Source: Actinomucor elegans
Taxonomy: Eukaryota > Mucoromycota > Mucoromycetes > Mucorales > Mucoraceae
NCBI GenBank assembly: GCA_026027325.1
Contig: JAMSLZ010000011.1
Coordinates: 124,001 to 188,000 of the forward strand
DNA length: 64,000 bases
Direction of reading: 5' to 3'
The position numbers and the translations under genes were made by a program. The notes beneath the pieces were generated by a model that worked only from the letters and a program-made list of their open reading frames with translations, was not told where the DNA came from and searched no databases. Shown here one piece after another: positions 31,601 through 42,223 of the stretch. Numbering within the stretch: the first letter of the stretch is position 1; each line of letters opens with the position of its first letter.

Positions 31601-34217
31601 TGCTAGGTCAAAACATTCGATTGGGTTCCTTAAATGTGCGTAGCATTTTTATGGAGTCCCAAAAAACAACACAAAAGGAGTTCGCTTCTTACCTACGCGC
31701 TCGTTCTCTCGGTGTGGATATCCTTTGCTTGCAAGAGGTATCTCACTTCTATTCTCAATCTTCTCTCACTGATCATCAAATCCGCTCTTTCTCTTTCTTC
31801 TTTCCTCGCTGTCCCTTTGTGGTGTCCAAACATTGTGCCATTGTCTGCCTCAAGCCTGGTCTTTCTTTGGATGCTACACAAGTTCTCCTGGATGAGCGTT
31901 GTGTTGTGGCTACTGTCAAGGATGCCCAGCATAATGTCTTGTGTCGTGTTGCCAATATCTATGCACCGGCACAGTCTTCGGACCGTCCACTGTTTATACA
32001 ATCTTTTCTCTCTCTTGCTTTGTGGTCTGAGGTGTCCAACACGCCTTGGATGTTGGTAGGTGACTTCAACATTCATCTGCACTCTTCTGCCGAGACAAGT
32101 CTTTCCTCTGTGGCTCCGCTGTATGATTGGCTTCGTCTCCACTTTAACAACTGTTTCCCGGACGGTCCTATTACTTTTCCTAGGGCTGGTACTACTATTG
32201 ATTATATCTTTGGTCATACTTCGCTGGTGACTCGGTTGGTGAATGGTCAAGTCCATTATGTTCCTGGTGTGTGGACCGATCACTGTCTTTTGACAATCGA
32301 TCTGCAGCCTGCTTGTGCTCGTATTGGTCCTGGCTGTTGGCGCTTTAATCCCACTCTGCTGGAGGATTCAGAGTTTCTCCTATTGCTGGACAAGACGGTG
32401 TCTCTCTTTTTCGAATCTTCTGGTGGTGATGGTGACAATGCTAGCTCTGGTGGTAAGGGTGAACCTTTGAGGGTCCAATCTCAATGGGAATCTTTCAAGT
32501 TGTTGCTCAAGTGCTGTGCGCAAAAGTACGCTTGGGGTGCTAAGGCTCGATTCAAGAACAAGGTTGCTGCTTTACAACAGGAACGTATGAAGGCTGCTTC
32601 CTCTTCTGTCTCAGGTATTATGGCTAGTGATGCTACACCGTCAATTCAACCTAGTGATGATTCACTTCCTCTTCAGGTGGTGCATGAGCTAGAGAAATTG
32701 ATTGATGGTCAGATTCAGAAAGAAACACGCCAGAATATGCTTCGCTCTGCCACTCGTTGGCATGAACTGGGTGAACGTAACAACAAGTATTTCTATCGTG
32801 TCATCAAGGATCGCCAGTCTCAACAGACAATCCAGTCCTTGAAGTGCTCTACTACTGGTGAGGTCTTGGTGGAAGCGGCTGATATACTTCGGGAGGCTCG
32901 CGGTTTTTACCAAAAGCTATACACCCCGGACGACATCGATGCCGAAGCCGTGGACTCTCTTTGAATGGTATTCCTGAAGAAGTGGTGTTGTCTTCGGATG
33001 ATGCCAAGTATCTGATGGCTCTGCCTAATGCCGTTACGGTGCTGGATCTACTGGCTCACGCCCCTAGGTCTCGGTCTCCTGGCATGGATGGTATTCCTTT
33101 CGAGGTATATCATTACTTGGCTGGTCGTTCGCGACCATTTCTGGACTTGCTGGTGGCAGTCCTTGGTGGTGCTTTCTCTGGTGTGTTTCCTCCTTCGTGG
33201 CAACAAACTCGGATGGTGCTTTTGTTCAAGAAAGGTGATCCTCTGCTCTTGGCTAACTGGCGTCCTCTCTCTCTGATCAACTCGGATGCCAAGTTGTTTA
33301 CCAAGTTGCTGGCCAATAGGTTCAACCGTGTTCTTCCCAAGCTGATCAACCGCTATCAAACTGGGTTCCTTCCTCATCGATTGATCTCGGATAATGGGTG
33401 GTTGAATCAAACGTTGATGGCTAATCTTCGGTCGGTGGCTCCAAACCTTCCTCAAGTTGCGGTGTTACTTGATCAAGAGAAGGCTTATGATCGGGTCCAT
33501 CCTGAGTATCTTCGTCGTGTGTTGCTTCGTTTTGGTTTTCCTTCTGGTCTGGTTGGTTGTCTCTCTTCTTTGTTCTTTGGTACCAAGATCTCCGTGTCCA
33601 TTAACGGGTGGTTAGGAGCAGCTGTTCCTCAGTTGCGTGGCCTTAGGCAGGGTGATCCACTATCGCCTCTGTTGTTCAACTTGGCTTTTGAACCCCTGTT
33701 GCGGTCTGTCTTGGCTTGTTCTTCTCTGTCTGGTGTTTCTCTGGCTCCTGTGGTGGTTCCTCGGACTTGGCTCCCTAACCCTCAAAAGGTCCATCTTGAT
33801 TTGGGTGATGATACGGGTAACTACCCGCTTGATTTTGTCAGTGGTTCTTCTCCTCCGGCTCCTATCAAGCTTCTCAGTTATGCCGATGATCTCGAGGTGT
33901 TCTTGTCTTCGCCTGGTGAATGGTTGGTGCTTCTGTCTCTTCTTGAGGTCTATGGTCGTGCCTCCAACGCCAAGGTGAATCTCAGCAAGACTGTTCTGGT
34001 GTCTCTTTCGGGTGTGGCTCATCAGCCTTGGGTTGATATAGCTTCTGCTGCTGGTGTAGAGTGGCATGATTCGTCGTCTGTTGGCTCGGTGCGTTACCTT
34101 GGTTATCCACTGTATCATACCGATGCTCAGTTGCTGCATTTCCTGGATGGTGTCAAAGTCAAGTTGGAGAGGCATGCAAACATGCTTCGTGAACGACACC
34201 TGTCTATACGTGGTACT

Positions 34218-34456
34218 GAGAAACGACCTAAATCATTTAAAATATTAAAACTAAATCAATATATCATTGTTAAGGACTAACACTTCATTTTTTGGATTAA
34301 AGAAAACCTTTTTATCTATTTTTTTGTTTTAAATATATGTTATAAATAATATATTATAAGATTTGAAGATAATAAAATATTTAAATATAAAAAATTAAAT
34401 AAATAAAAAAAAGGACTAAATTATTTTTAGATTAAAAACAAATAGAAACGTTTCTC
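34218..34456 (+). repeat. Left long direct repeat of element C
   Basis: 239 bp, apparently identical to 36378-36616; unrelated in sequence to the repeats of A and B. Confidence 0.92.
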
Positions 34457-34598
34457 TTAGAATCTATAATATAATACCATCACACTTAATTGCGCTGAGG
34501 GTTCAGTATTTTTAGATAACAAAATAAAATTATCCTACATACTTTTTTTATAAAAATTGAATTATGACATATATATAAAATGATTATTTATGATAAAT

Positions 34599-36043
34599 AT
34601 GAAAGATACAAATATCCAAAGTTTATTAGAAGGTGAATTTAAGAAAATATATGAATCTTATTGGATAAATATTTTAAAAAAAGATTATGGAATAATAAAA
34701 AATAAAAATACCATAGAACAGTAATTACTGATATATCAAATATTAAAAAAATTAAAGAAATTTTAATACAAAAGTTAGGATATATTCCGATTTATGTTTT
34801 TTTAACAAGTTTTTGTAATAATTATTATTTTCCTGGGCCCCATAATAATATAGATAAAATATTATTAGTATTATATCAGTTAATAGAAGGATACTCAACC
34901 CATCAGATGAATGATTTTATAAATGATACAACTTATTACAGAATATATGAAAAGTTATATATAAAACAAGAAAAAGAATTAGATAATTGGATAAATGATA
35001 TGTATAAAAATTATTTTTCAAATTTAAATATAAGATTATTAACAAGTTATATAAAAAATCCTGAATTATTAAAACAATGTACACTAATAATGGATGGTCA
35101 TCATAATAAAATTACATATGAAAATATTGATTTTGAGAAAAAGGATCTATACAGTTGGAAACTTAAAAAAAATGGATTAAACACACAAATTGTAATAGAT
35201 AACAATAATATGGTTTTATATGTGTCTGACAGTTTACCCTGTAAAAACAATAATGACGATGTAATGTTTATGAATAATGTAAAATTAAATACATTTATTA
35301 AATATGGTGATTGTTTATGCTTTGATGGATTATATACTAATACATTAGATGCAGTTATTAGCAAATATAATAATATAGAATTTAATATTAATGAGGATAA
35401 TTTTATTTTTCCTATTAAAAAAGAAAAGAATATAGACTTAAATATTGATGAACTTACATTTAATGATCAATTATCAGGATATAGGTCTAAGATAGAAACA
35501 TTTTTTTCAGAAATATCAAAAACATTTAAAAGATTTGACCCTCATAAAAATATTAGAGTAACTAAGCTTAAGACTTATAATTTACAATTAAAATTAGCGT
35601 GTTTATTGTTAAATATTAAAAAATTTATAGAATTAGGGAGTATTGAACCAAATACTTTACATAAAAGATGGATTGATGATAACTTTGACTTTCCAGAAGA
35701 AAAAATAAATATCACATCTAATACTGTTTCATATAAATTGGAAAACATAAAGAGAATTAGAAATTTTCAAAATGATTTGTTTTTAAAATTAAAAATTGAT
35801 AATAATAATGAAAATTCAAATAATAATATAATTGAAATAGATAATGACATATGTATGGAACAAGATAACGATAGCGATTTTTATGAAGTATCATATATTA
35901 TAAAACATAGAACTAATACAGATAGTAGTATAGATTATTTTGTAAAATGGAAAGGATATAACAAAAATAAGAATTCTTGGGTAAAAGAAGTAGATTTTAC
36001 TGATAAAGAAAAAATAAATTTATATTGGAGTACTTTAAAATAA
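34599..36043 (+). pseudogene. DDE-chromodomain transposase of element C, one frameshift
   Basis: It starts at the ATG at 34599 (MKDTNIQSLLEGEF), 35 bp after an AAAAATTGAATT motif. A 1-nt loss in the A-rich stretch at 34695-34711 ends that frame after NTIEQ; the other frame continues KYHRTVITDISN and is open to 36043. Motifs: IMDGHHNKI, YSWKLKKNG, DSLPCKNNNDD, CFDGLYTN, YRSKIETFF and a C-terminal chromodomain (YEVSYII, YFVKWKGY, SWVKEVDF). The catalytic core is complete; only the N-terminal DNA-binding part is out of frame. Confidence 0.85.
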
Positions 36044-36377
36044 TTCTAAATATTAATAATAAATATAAGACATTGATAATTAACTGTAAAGCAGTAATAG
36101 ACATATAAATTAAGATTTATATTTTATTATTTTTATTAATTTTTTAAAGTTTGTGTAACAATAATGATCACGTAATCTTAATTACTAATCAATTATTTGA
36201 GCTCACAAACATTAATCGTTTTAAAAAGAAAATATAGAAACAATATTAAGATATTTTTATTATTTTCTGTAAAAAAAAACAATTAAAAGAAAAGAAAAAC
36301 ATAAATATTTGTAATTAATTCTTGATTATACAATTTTTATTGTTTTTTAAGGAAATGATATATTCGACATAAGATAA
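36044..36377. other. 3' non-coding part of element C
   Basis: 334 bp of AT-rich sequence without a frame. About 36150-36235 resembles the block seen in B and D (GTGTAACA, then CATTAATCGTTTTAAAAAGA). Confidence 0.5.
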
Positions 36378-36616
36378 GAGAAACGACCTAAATCATTTAA
36401 AATATTAAAACTAAATCAATATATCATTGTTAAGGACTAACACTTCATTTTTTGGATTAAAGAAAACCTTTTTATCTATTTTTTTGTTTTAAATATATGT
36501 TATAAATAATATATTATAAGATTTGAAGATAATAAAATATTTAAATATAAAAAATTAAATAAATAAAAAAAAGGACTAAATTATTTTTAGATTAAAAACA
36601 AATAGAAACGTTTCTC
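36378..36616 (+). repeat. Right long direct repeat of element C
   Basis: 239 bp, same orientation as the left copy, ending at the ACT duplication. Confidence 0.92.
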
Positions 36617-38170
36617 ACTGGTCTGGTGGCGAATTCTCTGTTGCTCTCCAAGGTGTATCATCTTCTCCGTGTGGTTCCTGTGCCTGGCAAGTGGCTTCTG
36701 GATATCAAGGCAGTAGTGCGCAAGTATGTGGCATCGTTTTGGCTCGCGCCGTCTTGGTCTTCTTTGTGTCTTCCTCGCAAGTATGGTGGTGTTGGTCTGG
36801 TGGACATCCAAGATCAGAGCTTTGCTTTGCATCTTGTGTATGTTCAACGTCTGCTTCGTCCTCTGGTGTCTTCGGATTTTGTGTCTCCTTGGTTGGTGTT
36901 CTGCTTTCAAGCCTATTCTGGTCATTCTTCGGTTCTCCCTTGGTTGATGTATCCATCACGATTCAAGCCTCGGTTGAATAGCATTCCAACCCTGGATCAT
37001 CTAACCAAGCTTCTGGTTCGGCTGCCTCCTCTGGTGGTGCATTCTTCTTGGTCTTCTCGGTGGTTCCTGGATCTTCCTTTGTGCTGTGTGGTGTCTTCTG
37101 TTCCTGGTGTTGATCATGATCTGTCTCCTGGTTTTGTTCCTTCGTCTGTTGCTCCCAAGTATCTCATGTCTGACATATTCCACTTGAATATTCACTCTGG
37201 CACCCTGTTCTCCAATAAGGCTCTGCCAAGTTCCAGCCAAGTCAAGTCGGTCTATTATGGTTTAAGTCCTCCTTTTGGTCCTGTTTCTCTGGCTCTCCCT
37301 CCGGTGATGAGGTCAAAAGTGGCTTTCACTTACGATGAACAGCGTGCTCTTCCTGTGTCTCGTTCTGGTGCTTCTTCCTGGATGCCATCGACCCGTCATT
37401 GGACTGTTCCTTCTGGTCCCTCTTCGGTGGTATCTGTGGTCAAACTCCCTCTTGGTGTCTTGCGTCGTTTCTGGCACGCTGATCACTCTGTTGTTTCCGC
37501 TCGCCCTGGTCCTCCTTTGGCTGTGGCTTCTCACTTGCTTTTGCGTCCTTTCTTTTGGCGTTTGTTTTGGTCTCTTCCAATGGTAGCCAAGGCTTTCACT
37601 CCCTGGTGGAGGCTACTCCATGACAAGATTGGTTACCGCTCTCGGGTAAATCGCTGGTCTCCTCAGCAGTTTCCTTCTCCTTTCTGTGTTCTCTGCGGTG
37701 CCAATGAAGACTTGTACCATTTTGCTGTCGGTTGTCCTCATAAATCCGACTACTGGCGTCAAGCTCTTGTTTTCCTCTCCTTGGATGAAAACTTTCCCTG
37801 TGACGCGAACATCTGGGCTGCACTGGTCACTCTATGTAGTCTAGATTGCAAGCCGCTTGACGTGGATGTGCTTTCCATTTTGGGTTCGATCTTCTATACC
37901 CTATGGGCTACACATTGGCGATGTGTTATTCATGATGATACTTGGTCCTCAGCTTGGGTCCTCAATTCCTTCAAGACAGATAACAGCCTTGTCATCACCA
38001 CTTTCTTAGATAGTAGAACTCCTGATGAGTCTACTAGCACAACATTAGATTAGTAATTTGTAATTTAGCTTTGTAAAACCACTTTAAGATCAATTTTTTT
38101 TTTTTTTTTTTTTGTATTAAATGTAATTTATTAATCTTAAAGTGGTTTTACAAAGCTAAATTACAATGGA

Positions 38171-41100
38171 CTAATCTAATGTTGTGCTAGTAGACTCATC
38201 AGGAGTTCTACTATCTAAGAAAGTGGTGATAACAAAGCTGTTATCTGTCTTGAAGGAATTGAGGACCCAAGCTGAGGACCAAGTATCATCATGAATAACA
38301 CATCGCCAATGTGCAGCCCATAAGGTATAGAAGATCGAACCCAAAATGGAAAGCACATCCGCGTCAAGCGGTTTACAATCGAGGCCACTTAGAGAGACAA
38401 GAGCAGCCCAGATGTTCGCATCAGACGGAAAGTCTTCACCCAAAGAGAGAAAGGCAAGAGCTTGACGCCAGTAGTCCGACTTTTGCGGGCAACCGACAGC
38501 AAAATGGTACAAGTCTTCATTAGCACCGCAGAGAACACAGAAAGGAGAAGGAAACTGCTGAGGAGACCAGCGATTCACCCGAGAGCGATAACCAATCTTG
38601 TCGTGAAGCAGGCGCCACCAGGGAGTGAAAGCCTTGGCCACCATGGGAAGGGACCAAAACAAACGCCAAAAGAAAGGACGCAAAAGCAAGTGAGAAGCCA
38701 CAGCCAAAGGAGGACCAGGACGAGCAGAAACAACAGAGTGATCAGCGTGCCAGAAGCGACGCAAGACACCAAGAGGGAGTTTGACCACAGATACCACCGA
38801 AGAGGGACCAGAAGGAACAGTCCAATGACGGGTCGATGGCATCCAGGAAGAAGCACCAGAACGAGACACCGGAAGAGCACGCTGTTCATCGTAAGTGAAA
38901 GCAACTTTGGACCTAATCACCGGAGGGAGAGCCAGAGAAACAGGACCAAAAGGAGGACTTAAACCATAATAAACCGACTTGACATGGCTGGAACTTGGCA
39001 GAGCCTTATTGGAGAACAGGGTACCAGAGTGAATATTCCAGTGGAATATGTCAGACATGAGATACTTGGGAGCAACAGACGAAGGAACAAAACCAGGAGA
39101 CAGATCATGAGCAACACCAGGAACAGAAGACACCACACAGCACAAAGGAAGATCCAGAAACCACCGAGAAGACCAAGAAGAATGCACCACCAGAGGGGGT
39201 AGCCGAACCAGAAGCTTGGTTAGATGATCCAGGGTTGGAATGCTATTCAACCGAGGCTTGAATCGTGATGGATACATCAACCAAGGGAGAACCGAAGAAT
39301 GACCAGAATAGGCTTGAAAGCAGAACACCAACCAAGGAGACACAAAATCCGAAGACACCAGAGGACGAAGCAGACGTTGAACATACACAAGATGCAAAGC
39401 AAAGCTCTGATCTTGGATGTCCACCAGACCAACACCACCATACTTGCGAGGAAGACACAAAGAAGACCAAGACGGCGCGGGCCAAAACGATGCCACATAC
39501 TTGCGCACTACTGCCTTGATATCCAGAAGCCACTTGCCAGGCACAGGAACCACACGAAGAAGATGATACACCTTGGAGAGCAACAGAGAATTCGCCACCA
39601 GACCAGTACCACGAATAGATAGGTGTCGTTCACGAAGCATGTTTGCATGCCTCTCCAACTTGACTTTGACACCATCCAGGAAATGCAACAACTGAGCATC
39701 GGTATGATACAGTGGATAACCAAGGTAACGCACCGAGCCAACAGACGACGAATCATGCCACTCTACACCAGCAGCAGAAGCTATATCAACCCAAGGCTGA
39801 TGAGCCACACCAGAAAGAGACACCAGAACAGTCTTGCTGAGATTCACCTTGGCGTTGGAGGCACGACCATAGACCTCAAGAAGAGACAGAAGCACCAACC
39901 ATTCACCAGGCGAAGACAAGAACACCTCAAGATCATCGGCATAACTGAGAAGCTTGATAGGAGCCGGAGGGGAAGAACCACTGACGAAATCAAGCGGGTA
40001 GTTACCCGTATCATCACCCAAATCAAGATGGACCTTTTGAGGGTTAGGGAGCCAAGTCCGAGGAACCACCACAGGAGCCAGAGAAACACCAGACAGAGAA
40101 GAACAAGCCAAGACAGACCGCAACAGGGGTTCAAAGGCCAAGTTGAACAACAGAGGTGATAGTGGATCACCCTGCCTAAGGCCACGCAACTGAGGAACAG
40201 CTGCTCCTAACCACCCGTTAATGGACACGGAGATCTTGGTACCAAAGAACAAAGAAGAGAGACAACCAACCAGACCAGAAGGAAAACCAAAACGAAGCAA
40301 CACACGCCGAAGATACTCAGGATGGACTCGATCATAAGCCTTCTCTTGATCAAGTAACACCGCAACTTGAGGAAGGTTTGGAGCCACCGACCGAAGATTA
40401 GCCATCAACGTTTGATTCAACCACCCATTATCCGAGATCAATCGATGAGGAAGGAACCCAGTTTGATAGCGGTTGATCAGCTTGGGAAGAACACGGTTGA
40501 ACCTATTGGCCAGCAACTTGGTAAACAACTTGGCATCCGAGTTGATCAGAGAGAGAGGACGCCAGTTAGCCAAGAGCAGAGGATCACCTTTCTTGAACAA
40601 AAGCACCATCCGAGTTTGTTGCCACGAAGGAGGAAACACACCAGAGAAAGCACCACCAAGGACTGCCACCAGCAAGTCCAGAAAAGGTCGCGAACGACCA
40701 GCCAAGTAATGATATACCTCGAAAGGGATACCATCCATGCCAGGAGACCGAGACCTAGGGGCGTGAGCCAGTAGATCCAGCACCGTAACGGCATTAGGCA
40801 GAGCCATCAGATACTTGGCATCATCCGAAGACAACACCACTTCTTCAGGAATACCATTCAAAAGAGAGTCCACGGCTTCGGCATCGATGTCGTCCGGGGT
40901 GTATAGCTTTCGGTAGAAACCACGAGCCTCCCGAAGTATATCAGCCGCTTCCACCAAGACCTCACCAGTAGTAGAGCACTTCAAGGACTGGATTGTCTGT
41001 TGAGACTGGCGATCCTTGATGACACGATAGAAATACTTGTTGTTACGTTCACCCAGTTCATGCCAACGAGTGGCAGAGCGAAGCATATTCTGGCGTGTTT

Positions 41101-42223
41101 CTTTCTGAATCTGACCATCAATCAATTTCTCTAGCTCATGCACCACCTGAAGAGGAAGTGAATCATCACTAGGTTGAATTGACGGTGTAGCATCACTAGC
41201 CATAATACCTGAGACAGAAGAGGAAACAGCCTTCATACGTTCCTGTTGTAAAGCAGCAACCTTGTTCTTGAATCGAGCCTTAGCACCCCAAGCGTACTTT
41301 TGCGCACAGCACTTGAGCAACAACTTGAAGGATTCCCATTGAGATTGGACCCTCAAAGGTTCACCCTTACCACCAGGGCTAGCATTGTCACCATCACCAC
41401 CAGAAGATTCGAAAAAGAGAGACACCGTCTTGTCCAGCAATAGGAGAAACTCTGAATCCTCCAGCAGAGTGGGATTAAAGCGCCAACAGCCAGGACCAAT
41501 ACGAGCACAAGCAGGCTGCAGATCGATTGTCAAAAGACAGTGATCGGTCCACACACCAGGAACATAATGGACTTGACCATTCACCAACCGAGTCACCAGA
41601 GAAGTATGACCAAAGATATAATCAATAGTAGTACCAGCCCTAGGAAAAGTAATAGGACCGTCCGGGAAACAGTTGTTAAAGTGGAGACGAAGCCAATCAT
41701 ACAGCGGAGCCACAGAGGAAAGACTTGTCTCGGCAGAAGAGTGCAGATGAATGTTGAAGTCACCTACCAACATCCAAGGCGTGTTGGACACCTCAGACCA
41801 CAAAGCAAGAGAGAGAAAAGATTGTATAAACAGTGGACGGTCCGAAGACTGTGCCGGTGCATAGATATTGGCCACACGACACAAGACATTATGCTGGGCA
41901 TCCTTGACAGTAGCCACAACACAACGCTCATCCAGGAGAACTTGAGTAGCATCCAAAGAAAGACCAGGCTTGAGACAGACAATGGCACAATGTTTGGATA
42001 CCACAAAGGGACAGCGAGGAAAGAAGAAAGAGAAAGAGCGGATTTGATGATCAGTGAGAGAAGATTGAGAATAGAAGTGAGATACCTCTTGCAAGCAAAG
42101 GATATCCACACCGAGAGAACGAGCGCGTAGGTAAGAAGCGAACTCCTTTTGTGTTGTTTTTTGGGACTCCATAAAAATGCTACGCACATTTAAGGAACCC
42201 AATCGAATGTTTTGACCTAGCAT
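38171..42223 (-). CDS. LINE 2c ORF2: AP endonuclease, reverse transcriptase, CCHC knuckle
   Basis: Intact, 1350 aa. The endonuclease (about aa 1-235) has SLNVRSI, LQEV, GDFNIHLH and TDHCLL. The RT (about 450-800) has RSPGMDGIPFEVY, LLFKKGDP, QTGFLPHRLISDN, LLDQEKAYDRV, LRQGDPLSPL and YADD (about 761). The C-terminal zf-RVT-like region has HDKIGYRSRV and CVLCGANEDLYHFAVGC. Such a protein nicks target DNA and copies the element RNA at the nick. The start overlaps the ORF1 stop by one base (42221-42225). Confidence 0.95.
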   Translation of the reverse strand: MLGQNIRLGSLNVRSIFMESQKTTQKEFASYLRARSLGVDILCLQEVSHFYSQSSLTDHQIRSFSFFFPRCPFVVSKHCAIVCLKPGLSLDATQVLLDERCVVATVKDAQHNVLCRVANIYAPAQSSDRPLFIQSFLSLALWSEVSNTPWMLVGDFNIHLHSSAETSLSSVAPLYDWLRLHFNNCFPDGPITFPRAGTTIDYIFGHTSLVTRLVNGQVHYVPGVWTDHCLLTIDLQPACARIGPGCWRFNPTLLEDSEFLLLLDKTVSLFFESSGGDGDNASPGGKGEPLRVQSQWESFKLLLKCCAQKYAWGAKARFKNKVAALQQERMKAVSSSVSGIMASDATPSIQPSDDSLPLQVVHELEKLIDGQIQKETRQNMLRSATRWHELGERNNKYFYRVIKDRQSQQTIQSLKCSTTGEVLVEAADILREARGFYRKLYTPDDIDAEAVDSLLNGIPEEVVLSSDDAKYLMALPNAVTVLDLLAHAPRSRSPGMDGIPFEVYHYLAGRSRPFLDLLVAVLGGAFSGVFPPSWQQTRMVLLFKKGDPLLLANWRPLSLINSDAKLFTKLLANRFNRVLPKLINRYQTGFLPHRLISDNGWLNQTLMANLRSVAPNLPQVAVLLDQEKAYDRVHPEYLRRVLLRFGFPSGLVGCLSSLFFGTKISVSINGWLGAAVPQLRGLRQGDPLSPLLFNLAFEPLLRSVLACSSLSGVSLAPVVVPRTWLPNPQKVHLDLGDDTGNYPLDFVSGSSPPAPIKLLSYADDLEVFLSSPGEWLVLLSLLEVYGRASNAKVNLSKTVLVSLSGVAHQPWVDIASAAGVEWHDSSSVGSVRYLGYPLYHTDAQLLHFLDGVKVKLERHANMLRERHLSIRGTGLVANSLLLSKVYHLLRVVPVPGKWLLDIKAVVRKYVASFWPAPSWSSLCLPRKYGGVGLVDIQDQSFALHLVYVQRLLRPLVSSDFVSPWLVFCFQAYSGHSSVLPWLMYPSRFKPRLNSIPTLDHLTKLLVRLPPLVVHSSWSSRWFLDLPLCCVVSSVPGVAHDLSPGFVPSSVAPKYLMSDIFHWNIHSGTLFSNKALPSSSHVKSVYYGLSPPFGPVSLALPPVIRSKVAFTYDEQRALPVSRSGASSWMPSTRHWTVPSGPSSVVSVVKLPLGVLRRFWHADHSVVSARPGPPLAVASHLLLRPFFWRLFWSLPMVAKAFTPWWRLLHDKIGYRSRVNRWSPQQFPSPFCVLCGANEDLYHFAVGCPQKSDYWRQALAFLSLGEDFPSDANIWAALVSLSGLDCKPLDADVLSILGSIFYTLWAAHWRCVIHDDTWSSAWVLNSFKTDNSFVITTFLDSRTPDESTSTTLD

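Larger units (their letters stand above)
34218..36616 (+). mobile_element. DDE-chromodomain transposon C with long terminal direct repeats
   Basis: 2399 bp, bounded by the 3-bp duplication ACT (34215-34217 and 36617-36619). LINE 2c gives the empty site. It is built as repeat (239 bp), interior, repeat (239 bp) in direct orientation. Each repeat starts GAGAAACG and ends CGTTTCTC, a perfect 8-bp inverted pair. The interior starts TTA and ends TAA, as in element A. Confidence 0.88.
31600..38053 (+). pseudogene. LINE 2b ORF2: frameshift plus transposon C
   Basis: Coding parts are 31600-34217 and 36620-38053. Their sum is 1 nt short of the intact 4053 nt of 2c because a T run at 32960-32962 has three T instead of four, giving a stop right after AVDSL. 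The endonuclease is upstream of the lesion, all RT motifs are downstream. Transposon C is in the region after the RT (before GLVANSLLLSKV). Confidence 0.92.
29851..38093 (+). mobile_element. Family 2 LINE copy 2b (plus strand)
   Basis: The only plus-strand LINE of the window. The 5' UTR starts GCTCTTTCGCTTAAAGATC at about 29853. ORF1 and ORF2 follow. Transposon C lies in ORF2, and the 3' UTR stops after AAAACCACTTTAAGATCAA, where the poly(T) of LINE 2c begins, so its own tail is lost. It forms inverted repeats with 2a on one side and 2c on the other. Confidence 0.85.
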
